A stretch of DNA of 64,000 bases from Saccharospirillum impatiens DSM 12546. Its GTDB lineage: Bacteria; Pseudomonadota; Gammaproteobacteria; Pseudomonadales; Natronospirillaceae. Shown here piece by piece: positions 1 through 7,837 of the stretch (positions are counted from its first letter, which is position 1; the number at the start of each line of letters is the position of its first letter). Location of the stretch: contig NZ_AUIH01000012.1 of assembly GCF_000423605.1 (NCBI RefSeq), positions 1 to 64,000 of the forward strand, read 5' to 3'. The position numbers and the translations under genes were made by a program. The notes beneath the pieces are model-generated. The model had not been told where the DNA came from. It saw nothing but the letters and a program-made list of their open reading frames with translations, and did no database searches.

Positions 1-1
1 T

Positions 2-109
2 GCCGCACGTATCATTAAAACAGCCCGTTCAATTCACTTATCATTCGGGAAAGGCTGCCGGTCACTGGATGCTTTTAAGCATGTGTATGAAAAATTAGCT
101 TATGAGTAG
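2..109 (+). CDS. Partial ORF, possible C-terminus of an IS transposase
   Basis: An open frame enters from the left edge and ends at TAG at 107-109, giving 35 residues that include KTARSIHLSF and end in YEKLAYE. The pattern of a basic residue, two aliphatics, a basic residue, then xAR, resembles the C-terminal tail of IS1380-type DDE transposases (seen as similarity from memory only). The following 300 bp are AT-rich and unlike the rest of the window, which would suit the edge of a mobile element. The fragment is too short for a firm call and could be a chance open frame. Confidence 0.3.
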   Translation, partial: AARIIKTARSIHLSFGKGCRSLDAFKHVYEKLAYE

Positions 110-435
110 CTAAATAAAATGGTATTGAATGATTAACTTCTTCTCAGGCTAGGTTCTGCAGAATAGACTCGCTTGAAAAGAAGAAATTGTAGATAAAATG
201 GCAATACGAAAATATTAACGCGCTATTTATGCTGAGCAGATATCAGAAAGGCAAGAATAATGGAGACTAACATCGTATTATTGGCATGACTAACAGTGTC
301 TACAGAGAAGAAATGAGTTAATGCAATAAAATCACGGATTCAGGATAATAACTGTCTAAAAATCCATCGCGCTGCGATCGGCCAGCCCGCAATAACCTAC
401 TCCCTCGTCCTTTCATAGCTGACGCCTCCTTAATA
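110..435. other. AT-rich gene-free stretch
   Basis: This stretch is visibly richer in A and T than the rest of the window and has stops in all frames. I see no convincing promoter, hairpin or RNA gene. It lies between the partial ORF at the edge and the 3' end of the broken GNAT gene, and may be the flank of an insertion element that continues outside the window. Confidence 0.5.
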
Positions 436-893
436 TCAATCAACCGGGTTCGCCGTTGAATGACGAACCATTTCACTGGCCATAACAGCCCGGCCATTAT
501 AATCCGCTTCAAACTCCCGCGTAACCTCAAACCCATGATTCTGATACAGCCCGACCGCAGGCTGATTACTTCTGGCAACATAGAGAGTCGGGTTTCGCCC
601 GGCCAGCAAAATCGCGTGTTGCAATAACCGTTTTCCAACGCCGTTTCCCCGATGTTTCGGGTGCACAAAGAGTGCGCGAATCTCATTGTTACATACAGGC
701 TGTACCCCTTGATTCGGCCCTCATCATATACAAAGATTCTGGAGGCCATCAGTGCCTCTCTCCTGGGTTCATCCCGCGTCAGGGGCAGCAGGTCAAACAC
801 GCCCTTCTCGTAGCGAAGTTCATCGAGTTTGGACAGAGAATAGATATGTTCAATATCGCTGAAATCACCGGGCACAAACGGTCTTATACTCAC
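436..893 (-). pseudogene. GNAT-family N-acetyltransferase broken by a frameshift
   Basis: The gene starts with GTG at 893 (MSIRPFVPGDFSDIE) and runs in frame to ...GRIKGYSLYV. It continues in another frame from about 690 as NEIRALFVHPKHRGNGVGKR and then reads to a stop at 436. Joined, the two parts form one acetyltransferase of about 152 residues with the acetyl-CoA pyrophosphate-binding motif RGNGVGKRL and a typical GNAT tail (LYQNHGFEVTREFEADYNG). Loss of a single base near 690 explains the break. It is either a recent inactivating mutation or a sequencing error. It is the last member of the minus-strand row that begins with the MscS-like gene, 29 bp after the two-TM protein. Confidence 0.75.
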
Positions 894-922
894 ACTTGCG
901 TCACTCTGCTATTGGTCCTCAC

Positions 923-1390
923 TCACTCGGCTGAACCCCCAGGCAGTGTTCTGGCCATAACCAGATACCCAAATGAAGCCGACCAGGTGATCACCATGAA
1001 ACCAACCAATGCTTCGGTGCCGGCGAGAAACCGAATATCTCCCCTGGCCGCCAGATCACCCCATCCGGAGGTGGTGAAGTTACCCGCGGAGAAATAAACA
1101 CAATCGAGAAACGACACCTCATCATACCCGGTGATGGCGCCATACCCACCGTGGCTCAGCAACAGATAAAAAGCAGCTCCGAACAGCCATATCTCTACCA
1201 CGTGTGCGAGCAACAAAGTGAACATAACCGTTAAAATGAAAGGTCTGTCCCGGACATACCCTTCAGAGCGACCCACCCGACGCACCACCAAACGGTTCAA
1301 TACCTGTACAACCTCATAGTGGAAAACAACGACGAACCCCACAACAAGGATCGTGATCACCGTGACCCCTACTTCAGATGGGATCAACAT
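923..1390 (-). CDS. Two-TM ion-channel-like membrane protein
   Basis: The 155-residue protein has a hydrophobic segment at about residues 7-25, a second at 50-78, a re-entrant pore-like loop and a final hydrophobic helix at about 125-148. The loop carries NFTTSGWGD where K+ channels have TVGYGD, so the fold looks like the two-TM pore module (Ion_trans_2), but the filter reads TSGWGD. The ATG at 1390 has a GGAGGTG ribosome-binding site. Neighbours are a GFA-family gene upstream and the broken GNAT gene downstream, all on the minus strand. Ion specificity cannot be read from the sequence; a channel-like fold with altered selectivity is inferred. Confidence 0.65.
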   Translation of the reverse strand: MLIPSEVGVTVITILVVGFVVVFHYEVVQVLNRLVVRRVGRSEGYVRDRPFILTVMFTLLLAHVVEIWLFGAAFYLLLSHGGYGAITGYDEVSFLDCVYFSAGNFTTSGWGDLAARGDIRFLAGTEALVGFMVITWSASFGYLVMARTLPGGSAE

Positions 1391-1520
1391 GTCGACACCT
1401 CCAAAACCTGTTATCCATGCCCACCTGTCTTTATTCCTGTTTACTTTTACCTGTGTGTTAGTTAATACATGCTGTGTCGGCTTATGCCCTATCAGGCATC
1501 CAGTCTACAGCCGGGACAGG

Positions 1521-1892
1521 TTAACGATCCAGAAACGTCCAGGTACCCGCACCGTCAAAAACACGTATTTCAATACCCTCATACGCAGCTGGTGGCGCCA
1601 TGCGGAAATTAACCGATAGCCGTTCGCTATCTGTTTTTTCAATCCCTTCATAATGAGTGACGCAACCACACGTATTACAGTGATAGAACTCGATGACTCT
1701 ATCGCCCCAACGGTAACTGACTTCGGCACCCTGAGAACAAGTGACTGACACATCCTGTCTGGTCAGGTGTCCCCAAAGTGAACCATACCGCTGGCAGATC
1801 GAACATGTGCATTGAATCAGCCTGTCCGGCAACCGAGCTATAGCGATGTGAACAGCACCACAATGACAGTGCAAATTCAATACAGCGTCCAT
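1521..1892 (-). CDS. GFA-family (Mss4-like) zinc protein, copy 2
   Basis: This 123-residue protein shows the cysteine pattern of the GFA family (glutathione-dependent formaldehyde-activating enzyme / CENP-V): HCHCGAVHIA near the N-terminus, CTCSICQRYGS at about 28-38 and HCNTCGC at about 71-77, which bind structural zinc. Most members have no proven reaction, and the formaldehyde role is established only for the founding enzyme. The ATG at 1892 follows GGAG by seven bases. It lies 41 bp downstream of a second GFA gene, and the two diverge strongly, so they are not a recent duplication. Confidence 0.8.
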   Translation of the reverse strand: MDAVLNLHCHCGAVHIAIARLPDRLIQCTCSICQRYGSLWGHLTRQDVSVTCSQGAEVSYRWGDRVIEFYHCNTCGCVTHYEGIEKTDSERLSVNFRMAPPAAYEGIEIRVFDGAGTWTFLDR

Positions 1893-1933
1893 CTATAGTC
1901 TCCGGACTCAATTAGCCGCCTTTAACCAACCAG

Positions 1934-2353
1934 TTACACTTTCGCTTTGTTACGGCCAGGCTCATGCCCATCGTACATTGACAGCGATTCATCGAAACGG
2001 TCCCAGTTCGCGCGTGACGATACAAAGATATGCGATGACGGCCTCTCGACTATGTCGGTATCCAAAATACCGAGCCTCAGTCGAAGCTGTTCGGGTGCCA
2101 GATCATTGCTGCTGTAAACCGGTGACGCACAAACGGTGCAAAAATGCCGGCGCTTACCAGGTGACGTTTCAAAATGAGCGATCTGTTCCTCGCCTGATGT
2201 TATTTCCAGATCGGCTGTCTGAATAAACCCGTTGGTTGCATACGCAGTACCGCTGCTCTTTCTGCACTTCGAACAATGGCAGTGAATAATCGAGTCAATT
2301 GGACCCTTTACATTTATCGACACTTTGCCACAGAGACATTGGCCCTTATACAT
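1934..2353 (-). CDS. GFA-family (Mss4-like) zinc protein, copy 1
   Basis: A 139-residue GFA protein. It begins MYKGQCLCGKVSINVKG and carries HCHCSKCRKSSGTAYATN and FCTVCASPVY, the three cysteine clusters expected for the Mss4-like zinc fold. The ATG at 2353 has GGAG five bases upstream. It sits 70 bp after the alpha/beta hydrolase and 41 bp before the other GFA gene and is probably co-transcribed with both. The substrate is unknown; the family is often linked to glutathione adducts, but nothing nearby confirms that. Confidence 0.85.
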   Translation of the reverse strand: MYKGQCLCGKVSINVKGPIDSIIHCHCSKCRKSSGTAYATNGFIQTADLEITSGEEQIAHFETSPGKRRHFCTVCASPVYSSNDLAPEQLRLRLGILDTDIVERPSSHIFVSSRANWDRFDESLSMYDGHEPGRNKAKV

Positions 2354-2423
2354 ACCTTCTCCCGTGCAACTGGATTATCTTGAACGCTAGCGCCGTCCCT
2401 ACCACTAACATACAAGCTTTCTA

Positions 2424-3110
2424 TCAGGTGAGGAAGGTTTGGATGCCTCTCGCCAAATCATCCAGAAATGACTGCCTGTCGAGCAATGGTTCAGCGGAGC
2501 CCGGTGGCGGAGTACTCATAAACGAAAAGTGACCGGCTCCTTCCGTAACCCGCACCTCAAGTGGCGTGTCAACGTTCATGGCGTGTCTCAGCAGATTGAC
2601 CTGGTCTGGCGGAGTCAGGGCATCCTTAGTCCCGGACCAGGCCAGAACGGGTGTCCGCACCGACCTCAGTGCTTGCGGAGCCATAAAGAACCCAGTAGGG
2701 GGCGCCAGAAGTACAAGCCGTGCGAGTCGGGAATCCGGAATAATAGCTACGCGCTTGTCAGGGCCGAGCCACATATGCCCACCTGCGAGCCCCAACAAAA
2801 CAGACGCTCCGATTGAGTGTCCGACACCCGCCACCGGTAAACCAAACGGAGCGAACTCATCCAGTGCAAGGCTTAGCCGCCGAGCGCGAACCTTCAAATC
2901 GCTTGCCGAAGGGTGCGCTGAGGTCAACCGTTCAAAATGAGGTGCAACCACGGTGTGCCCGGCGCTGGCCAGAAAAGACAGCAAACCCTCGTGACGAGCT
3001 GGGCTTCCACCTGATCCTACCGCAAACAACATGATGCCGTACTCGGCATCAGACGGGTAAAGGGTAACGTCAAATGACCCGGCGTTATCTTTAAGAGTCA
3101 GCGTTTTCAT
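2424..3110 (-). CDS. Alpha/beta hydrolase (dienelactone-hydrolase-like)
   Basis: The 228-residue protein has the nucleophile elbow GVGHSIGASVL near residue 100, an acid candidate in WSGTKDALTP at about 165-172 and the base histidine in EGAGHFSFM near 195. Together these give a Ser-Asp-His triad of the alpha/beta-hydrolase fold. There is no signal peptide, so it should be cytoplasmic. Its start lies inside the 3' end of the MscS-like gene (20-base overlap), which suggests translational coupling. The substrate is not predictable; bacterial relatives are often annotated as dienelactone hydrolase or lipoprotein signal-less esterase. Confidence 0.75.
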   Translation of the reverse strand: MKTLTLKDNAGSFDVTLYPSDAEYGIMLFAVGSGGSPARHEGLLSFLASAGHTVVAPHFERLTSAHPSASDLKVRARRLSLALDEFAPFGLPVAGVGHSIGASVLLGLAGGHMWLGPDKRVAIIPDSRLARLVLLAPPTGFFMAPQALRSVRTPVLAWSGTKDALTPPDQVNLLRHAMNVDTPLEVRVTEGAGHFSFMSTPPPGSAEPLLDRQSFLDDLARGIQTFLT

Positions 3111-4155
3111 TGTTCAACAATTCCCCCCGATACCTGGGCAGATATTCAGGGTACTGTTTCTGAACGAAACTGATCATACTTTCTCGCATGAAACACCGGA
3201 GATCCCACAGTGCGTTAGAACTTTTGGCACTCATCAAAAACCGGATCTGAATGCCTTTTTCACCGGCTTCCACTACCTGAACCGTTCCGGTTACACCATT
3301 CCAGAGCGGGGTCTCTTGCAACAGGCGGGTAAACTCCTCACGCAGTGACTCCACAGGCATGCCATAGTCGACCCAGATCATGGCGCTACCGATCAGTTCT
3401 GTGCTGTGTCTTGACCAGTTCTGGAAGGGGTTTTCGATAAACCACTGCAACGGAACCACCAGCCGGCGAAGGTCCCATACTCTCAGTACCACATAGGTTG
3501 CCGTTACTTCTTCAACCCAGCACCACTGGTCTTCCACAAACAGAACGTCATCAATCCGGAAAGGCTGAGTCAGCGCAATCTGCATGCCCGCCAAAAGATT
3601 GCTCAGTACCGGGCGTGCCGCGAAACCAAGAATTACACCACCCACCCCGGCCGAGGCAAGCAGACTGGTACCAATCTGGTTAACCGACTCAAAGGTCATC
3701 AGCGCGACACCGGCGCCGATCAGCACAATTACGACGTTCAGGCACCTGACCAGAAAGCGAGTCTGCGTTTCAACCTTGCGAGCTCGCTTCCACTCATCTT
3801 CAAAGGCCGGGTTCAGCTTGACGATCACCTCGCCGATCGCCGAGGTAAACCCCACCGCAGCCCAGGTGATCGACATGACCATCAGCAGTACCGTAATACG
3901 CTGAACAGGGAACAGGAGCGGCAAGTCCTGAGGCACCGTATGCAAAACGCTATTTAACGCAACCAGGCATAAGACCACACTCAGCGCCCGGGCCGAGGCA
4001 TCGAAGAAGATACGTGTTACGGAGTTGGGCCTGGTGTACCGGACAACCAGGAAAACAACCAGCTTATAAAGTCCAAACCCGAACACGATGGCCAACAGTG
4101 ACAGCCCTGCAGGTCCTGCCCAGGCAACCAGGCCATCTAAGATCATCTGCTGCAT
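3091..4155 (-). CDS. MscS-family mechanosensitive channel
   Basis: About 354 residues with four or more hydrophobic helices in the first 155 residues, followed by the small-alanine/glycine pore helix (GTSLLASAGVGGVILGFAA) and the conserved junction NLLAGMQIALTQPFRIDD that leads into the cytoplasmic beta domain. This is the MscS pore and vestibule signature. The channel would open under membrane tension during hypo-osmotic shock. I chose ATG at 4155, which has a GGTGGG ribosome-binding site; a GTG two codons upstream is possible. It heads the minus-strand row of genes down to 436. Confidence 0.88.
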   Translation of the reverse strand: MQQMILDGLVAWAGPAGLSLLAIVFGFGLYKLVVFLVVRYTRPNSVTRIFFDASARALSVVLCLVALNSVLHTVPQDLPLLFPVQRITVLLMVMSITWAAVGFTSAIGEVIVKLNPAFEDEWKRARKVETQTRFLVRCLNVVIVLIGAGVALMTFESVNQIGTSLLASAGVGGVILGFAARPVLSNLLAGMQIALTQPFRIDDVLFVEDQWCWVEEVTATYVVLRVWDLRRLVVPLQWFIENPFQNWSRHSTELIGSAMIWVDYGMPVESLREEFTRLLQETPLWNGVTGTVQVVEAGEKGIQIRFLMSAKSSNALWDLRCFMRESMISFVQKQYPEYLPRYRGELLNNENADS

Positions 4156-4676
4156 GCTCACCCACCGCCGTTATGCCTCTCTTACACTCTTAAACTAACA
4201 GGATATGAGCACATCGCAAATGGGTTAGCGAGTTGATTGCCTTCCAATACGACCCGGAAAAACCCCAAACGGATTGCACTCACAACCAGGGAGGGCTAAA
4301 AGACACGGCCGGTCACCGGAACGTCGATGCAGTCAATGAATGACACTCCTTTTTCAGGCTATGGACAAAGTGACAGAAAATGAGAGATCCATAACGAAAC
4401 CCTTTTTTGTTCAAAACGAAGCATTATCTGTTCTGTCTATCCAACCGGAAGTAAGCAGCAACACTCAAGCCTGTGCTGCCCGACACTTCATGGGAGATAC
4501 CCAGTTGGATCGTAGCCCATGGTGATCTGCACCGGTCAGAAAAGGTACAAGCATTTCTAGCCATTCTAAAACACAAGGAGTATCGCGAATCGATCCCGGG
4601 TTACCTGCACATGTCGACTGACGTAAACCATCGGCAGGCATAGTGCCGGTTTATTGTGATGTGTACTCGGCGGGCT
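4156..4676. other. Gene-free stretch between mscS-like gene and ArsR-type regulator
   Basis: About 520 bp with no credible gene. It must hold the promoter of the mscS-like row and the end of the regulator transcript. A half-site TGGGTTA occurs near 4217 that matches one arm of the palindrome at 24527-24542, but alone it is not significant. A 61-codon plus-strand frame at 4340-4525 has no ribosome-binding site and no recognisable features. Confidence 0.5.
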
Positions 4677-5642
4677 TTAAATGTACTCTACCCGCAACAC
4701 AATATCCTGCTCGTAATTCCCGAACTTCTGCCCGAACAGATTTATCCCGCCGACATGCCGTGCATCCTCTTTGACCCCGATGCGGATGCTGATAAAGCGG
4801 TTGTCCATCAGTTTCAAATCATCGCAGGTCACGTCCGACAATCGAATACCGTCGATAAAACTCCCTCGCTCGGTTACGCGCCAGCCTTTGAGCAAGCCGT
4901 GCTGAGTGTTGCGGTCTTCCCACCAGCTGGGGTTCAACAGGCCGCGCTGGTCACCAAAGTCCGCCGGTGAGGTCCAACTACCCAGTTCCACACCGTTGAT
5001 CCAGAGAGTGATGTCTGACGGCCAGTCAGGATGGTACATAGGTGCTTCGGAACAGATTTCCATGGTCAGCCAGAGGTTTCTGGGCGCCACCGATTGCGGC
5101 AGTCGATTGGGTATTCGGTACTCCAGGTATCCCGATTTAAACCAGACCAACTGGGCACTGGGGTGATCAGGCTCGTAAAAAGAGCTTGGGTCATCGGTCA
5201 GCCCGATCAAACCATGCTCACTAGTCAGCCCGCAGGTCGGGGTTACGCTGGCGTCTGAATAGGCGCCCACCGGCCAGCTGAATTCCCAGATCGGGTGTTC
5301 GTGGCTGGGCACGGAATGCGTCGGCATATCGATGACAATCCGGTCATACACCCGCTGGCAGATCCGCTGTATGCCGCGCTCGCCGGGCTTGTCTTCAATG
5401 TGCACCAGCCCGCAGTTCTCCAGCTTTTTTACATGCTGCGACACGGTCGACAGTGGCAACCCCAGAGACCGTGACAGGTCGCCCACGCTGTGCAGGCCTT
5501 CAGCAAGCTCACTCAGGATGCGTACCCGTGTCTCGCTGGCCAGTGCCTTGATCGTTATAAGGTCACGCCGATCGTCGGACTTGAGTACCAGTGTCGGCGA
5601 GACATGAGTGGGATCCGACTCTCGCCTGGCTTTTGTTTCCAT
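4677..5642 (-). CDS. ArsR-type winged-helix regulator with C-terminal beta-rich sensor domain
   Basis: Of 321 residues, about 25-105 form an ArsR-like winged helix (TIKALASETRVRILSELAEG, then SLGLPLSTVSQHVKKLE as the recognition helix). The remaining 200 residues are rich in beta strand, Trp and Gly (WINGVELGSWTSPADFGD, GGINLFGQKFGNYEQDI) and resemble a lectin-like sandwich. Similar long ArsR proteins occur beside carbohydrate operons, so the tail is inferred to sense a sugar; it lacks the cysteine metal sites of classic ArsR. The gene is divergent from the sugar transporter operon starting at 5811 and presumably controls it through the 168 bp between them. Confidence 0.8.
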   Translation of the reverse strand: METKARRESDPTHVSPTLVLKSDDRRDLITIKALASETRVRILSELAEGLHSVGDLSRSLGLPLSTVSQHVKKLENCGLVHIEDKPGERGIQRICQRVYDRIVIDMPTHSVPSHEHPIWEFSWPVGAYSDASVTPTCGLTSEHGLIGLTDDPSSFYEPDHPSAQLVWFKSGYLEYRIPNRLPQSVAPRNLWLTMEICSEAPMYHPDWPSDITLWINGVELGSWTSPADFGDQRGLLNPSWWEDRNTQHGLLKGWRVTERGSFIDGIRLSDVTCDDLKLMDNRFISIRIGVKEDARHVGGINLFGQKFGNYEQDIVLRVEYI

Positions 5643-5694
5643 TTATTCAATACCTTTATTCAGGGTGCCTGCCGGTTTCCGGGAAGTTAAATTC

Positions 5695-5710
5695 TATATA
5701 AATTCATATA
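5695..5710. promoter_or_regulatory. Operator-like palindrome in the sugar divergon
   Basis: TATATAAATTCATATA is a 16-bp inverted repeat with one mismatched pair of positions (6 and 11), in the gap between the divergent regulator and permease genes. Size and symmetry fit a winged-helix dimer. A TATAAA element at 5730-5735 could be the -10 of the operon. Binding by the adjacent ArsR-type protein is inferred from position only. Confidence 0.45.
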
Positions 5711-5783
5711 AAACAATAGGTTAGAAATCTATAAAGGTTTCCATCGGCATATTGCCTGATCCCTTATTGAAGCGCATTATTTT

Positions 5784-5800
5784 AAAAAAACAACAACAAA
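5784..5800 (+). promoter_or_regulatory. CA motif overlapping the ribosome-binding site of the first permease gene
   Basis: The sequence AAAAAAACAACAACAAA ends in the AAAGG ribosome-binding site of the gene starting at 5811. In Pseudomonas, A-rich AAnAAnAA motifs at this position are bound by Hfq together with Crc, which blocks translation of catabolic genes when a better carbon source is present. The same motif type recurs at 7812-7829 and in the predicted RNA at 38835-39053. Confidence 0.5.
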
Positions 5801-5810
5801 GGCAAGCGCG

Positions 5811-6893
5811 ATGCGTCTGAGTTCGTTTTTACAGAGTGATAATTTTTCCGGCTGGGCATTCATCCTGCCGTATCTGATTGCGTTCGTACCGCTTCTTCTG
5901 TGGCCCTTTTTCCAGGGTTTCTGGATGAGCATGCATGAGTGGAACTTGCTGGCGGTAACGTTTAACCCTGCCGCCAAGGAGTTCATAGGTGCGGGTAATT
6001 ACATCCGGTTGATGGGTGCCGATAACCTGGGCTGGTCACTGCAACCCCTGTGGCCATTTCGGTTGGTCGTCACTGCGCTGATCATAGCGCTGTATGTCAG
6101 GACGCTTCGCAGCCAGGCGACCGCCGGGATAAGCCATCACTTTATCGCTGCCATTGCCTTGTTCACGACGGTTGTGCTGCTTGGCCTGACCGGCGACTGG
6201 TACGACACCCGCTTCTGGATCGTGGTGCGCAACACCCTGGTGTTCGTCGCCTGGGTCGTTCCAGTGACGACGGCCGTTGCCCTGCTGCTGGCGATCGCGT
6301 TGAACCGTGAAGGTCGCTGGGCAGCCACCTTGCGCAGTGTGTTTTTCTTCTCGCAGATTCTCTCGGTAACCGTGGTCACTCTGATCTGGCAACTTGTGTA
6401 TGGCGCTCGCAACGGCTTCATCGCTAACCTGCTCGCCCCGTTCGGAATCGAGTCCCCCAACTGGCTGACCGATGACCAACTCGCCATGGGCGCTATCGTC
6501 GCTGCAACGGTCTGGTGGTCAGTAGGCTTTGCGCTGATTCTGTTTCTGGCGGGCTTGCAACAAATTCCCGGTGAACGACTGGAGGCCGCCACGCTCGACG
6601 GTGCCGAAGGCTGGCGCAAGATCGTCCAGATCATTGTGCCGTCGATCATTCGCACCGTGCAGTTTGTGATGATCATGCAAATCGTTTTGCACTTCCAGGT
6701 ATTCGGGCAGTCGCAACTGATGACCCAGGGTGGCCCTGGTGATGCGACCAACGTCTGGGTCCGGTATATCTACCAGACCGCCTTTCGGGATTCGGAAGTG
6801 GGCTATGCGTCCGCGATGGCGACCGTTCTGTTCGCCTTCATGATGTTATTTTCGCTGATCCAGTTCTGGGTCACCAAACGGCAGGAGTCCTAA
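5811..6893 (+). CDS. Sugar ABC transporter permease (MalF/UgpA-like)
   Basis: A 360-residue inner-membrane protein with about eight hydrophobic helices and the permease EAA loop (LEAATLDGAEGWRKIVQIIV, about residues 262-281) that docks on an ATPase. Extra hydrophobic segments at about 80-125, between the first helix and the conserved core, are an insertion relative to minimal family members. It is the first gene of a four-gene operon with a second permease two bases downstream. ATG at 5811 has a weak AAAGG site fused to a CA motif. The operon has no ATPase, so a shared MsmX/UgpC-like subunit encoded elsewhere is needed. Confidence 0.88.
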   Translation: MRLSSFLQSDNFSGWAFILPYLIAFVPLLLWPFFQGFWMSMHEWNLLAVTFNPAAKEFIGAGNYIRLMGADNLGWSLQPLWPFRLVVTALIIALYVRTLRSQATAGISHHFIAAIALFTTVVLLGLTGDWYDTRFWIVVRNTLVFVAWVVPVTTAVALLLAIALNREGRWAATLRSVFFFSQILSVTVVTLIWQLVYGARNGFIANLLAPFGIESPNWLTDDQLAMGAIVAATVWWSVGFALILFLAGLQQIPGERLEAATLDGAEGWRKIVQIIVPSIIRTVQFVMIMQIVLHFQVFGQSQLMTQGGPGDATNVWVRYIYQTAFRDSEVGYASAMATVLFAFMMLFSLIQFWVTKRQES

Positions 6894-6894
6894 C

Positions 6895-7731
6895 ATGAAT
6901 CAGCACGCCTTGCCTCGCTGGGTGGTCATCGTTGTTACTCTGGCTGCTGTAGTCTGGCTGATCCCGGTAGTGTGGATGGTGTCGTTGTCGTTGCAGCCCA
7001 ACGACCTGCTCAGTCGCACCACCGCGAATACGTTTCTCGGGCTGGTTCCCGTGCCGTTCACGCTCGATAATTTTCAAGCCATTCTGTCCATCGGTGATAC
7101 ACCGCGCTGGTTTCTGAACTCCATGCTCGTTGCCGGCGGTTCCACCTTTCTGGTGCTGGTGACATCGACCATGGCCGGTTACGCCTTTGCCCGCATTCGC
7201 TTCACCGGACGCAGCATTGTGTATCCACTAGTGCTCGCCGGCTTGATGGTGCCGGAGCAAGTGGTGTTTATCCCGCTCTATGTCATGTTCGCCGACTGGA
7301 ACGCGCACAACAGTTTACCGACCCTGGCACTGCCCCGCGTTGCACTGCCCATCGGCGTGTTTCTGATGACACAGTTCTTCAAGGACATTCCCGATTCACT
7401 GGAAGAAGCAGCCCGGCTCGAAGGCTGCGGTCACGGGCGCATATTCTGGTCGATCATGCTGCCGCTGGCTAAACCGATGATGATGACCCTGGCGATCATC
7501 ACCTTCCTCTATTCCTGGAACGATTACCTGTGGCCATTGGTGTCTGCTCAGCGTACCGACTTTTTCACCATTACTGTCGGTCTGGCGAAAATACAGGGTA
7601 ATTTCGCGCAGTCACAGGGGCTTGGCCAACTGATGGCTTCGGGGGTACTGGCGTCGTTGCCAGTCATCATTCTGTTCCTGATTTTTCAGAAATACATTTT
7701 GCGCGGCATCGCGTTGTCTACCGACAAATAG
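6895..7731 (+). CDS. Sugar ABC transporter permease (MalG/UgpE-like)
   Basis: 278 residues with six hydrophobic helices and the EAA loop LEEAARLEGCGHGRIFWSIM (about residues 179-198), the normal size for the MalG type. The start lies one base after the stop of the preceding permease, so translation is coupled and the two proteins are expected to form the heterodimeric pore. The C-terminus ends at the last helix plus a short tail (RGIALSTDK), typical for sugar transporters. Confidence 0.9.
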   Translation: MNQHALPRWVVIVVTLAAVVWLIPVVWMVSLSLQPNDLLSRTTANTFLGLVPVPFTLDNFQAILSIGDTPRWFLNSMLVAGGSTFLVLVTSTMAGYAFARIRFTGRSIVYPLVLAGLMVPEQVVFIPLYVMFADWNAHNSLPTLALPRVALPIGVFLMTQFFKDIPDSLEEAARLEGCGHGRIFWSIMLPLAKPMMMTLAIITFLYSWNDYLWPLVSAQRTDFFTITVGLAKIQGNFAQSQGLGQLMASGVLASLPVIILFLIFQKYILRGIALSTDK

Positions 7732-7811
7732 CCACTTCTTTGGCGCACAACAAAACCGGAATGCCCATTCGGCTTTCCACAACCAGCAAGACCCGCAGCA
7801 CATGAAAAAGC

Positions 7812-7829
7812 AAAAACAACAACAGCAGG
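7812..7829 (+). promoter_or_regulatory. CA motif just upstream of the binding-protein ribosome-binding site
   Basis: AAAAACAACAACAGCAGG runs directly into AGGAG (7827-7831), the ribosome-binding site of the substrate-binding protein at 7838. It contains AACAACAA, the AAnAAnAA pattern bound by Hfq/Crc in pseudomonads. Having such a motif at two separate start sites of the same operon makes chance less likely. Confidence 0.5.
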
Positions 7830-7837
7830 AGAAAACC

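Noticed and set aside
4340-4525. 61-codon frame in the spacer before the ArsR-type gene
   Set aside because: No ribosome-binding site, no motif and no support from neighbouring genes.
7802-7837. Upstream ATG for the sugar-binding protein
   Set aside because: It lacks a ribosome-binding site and would add twelve Lys/Gln residues before the signal peptide.
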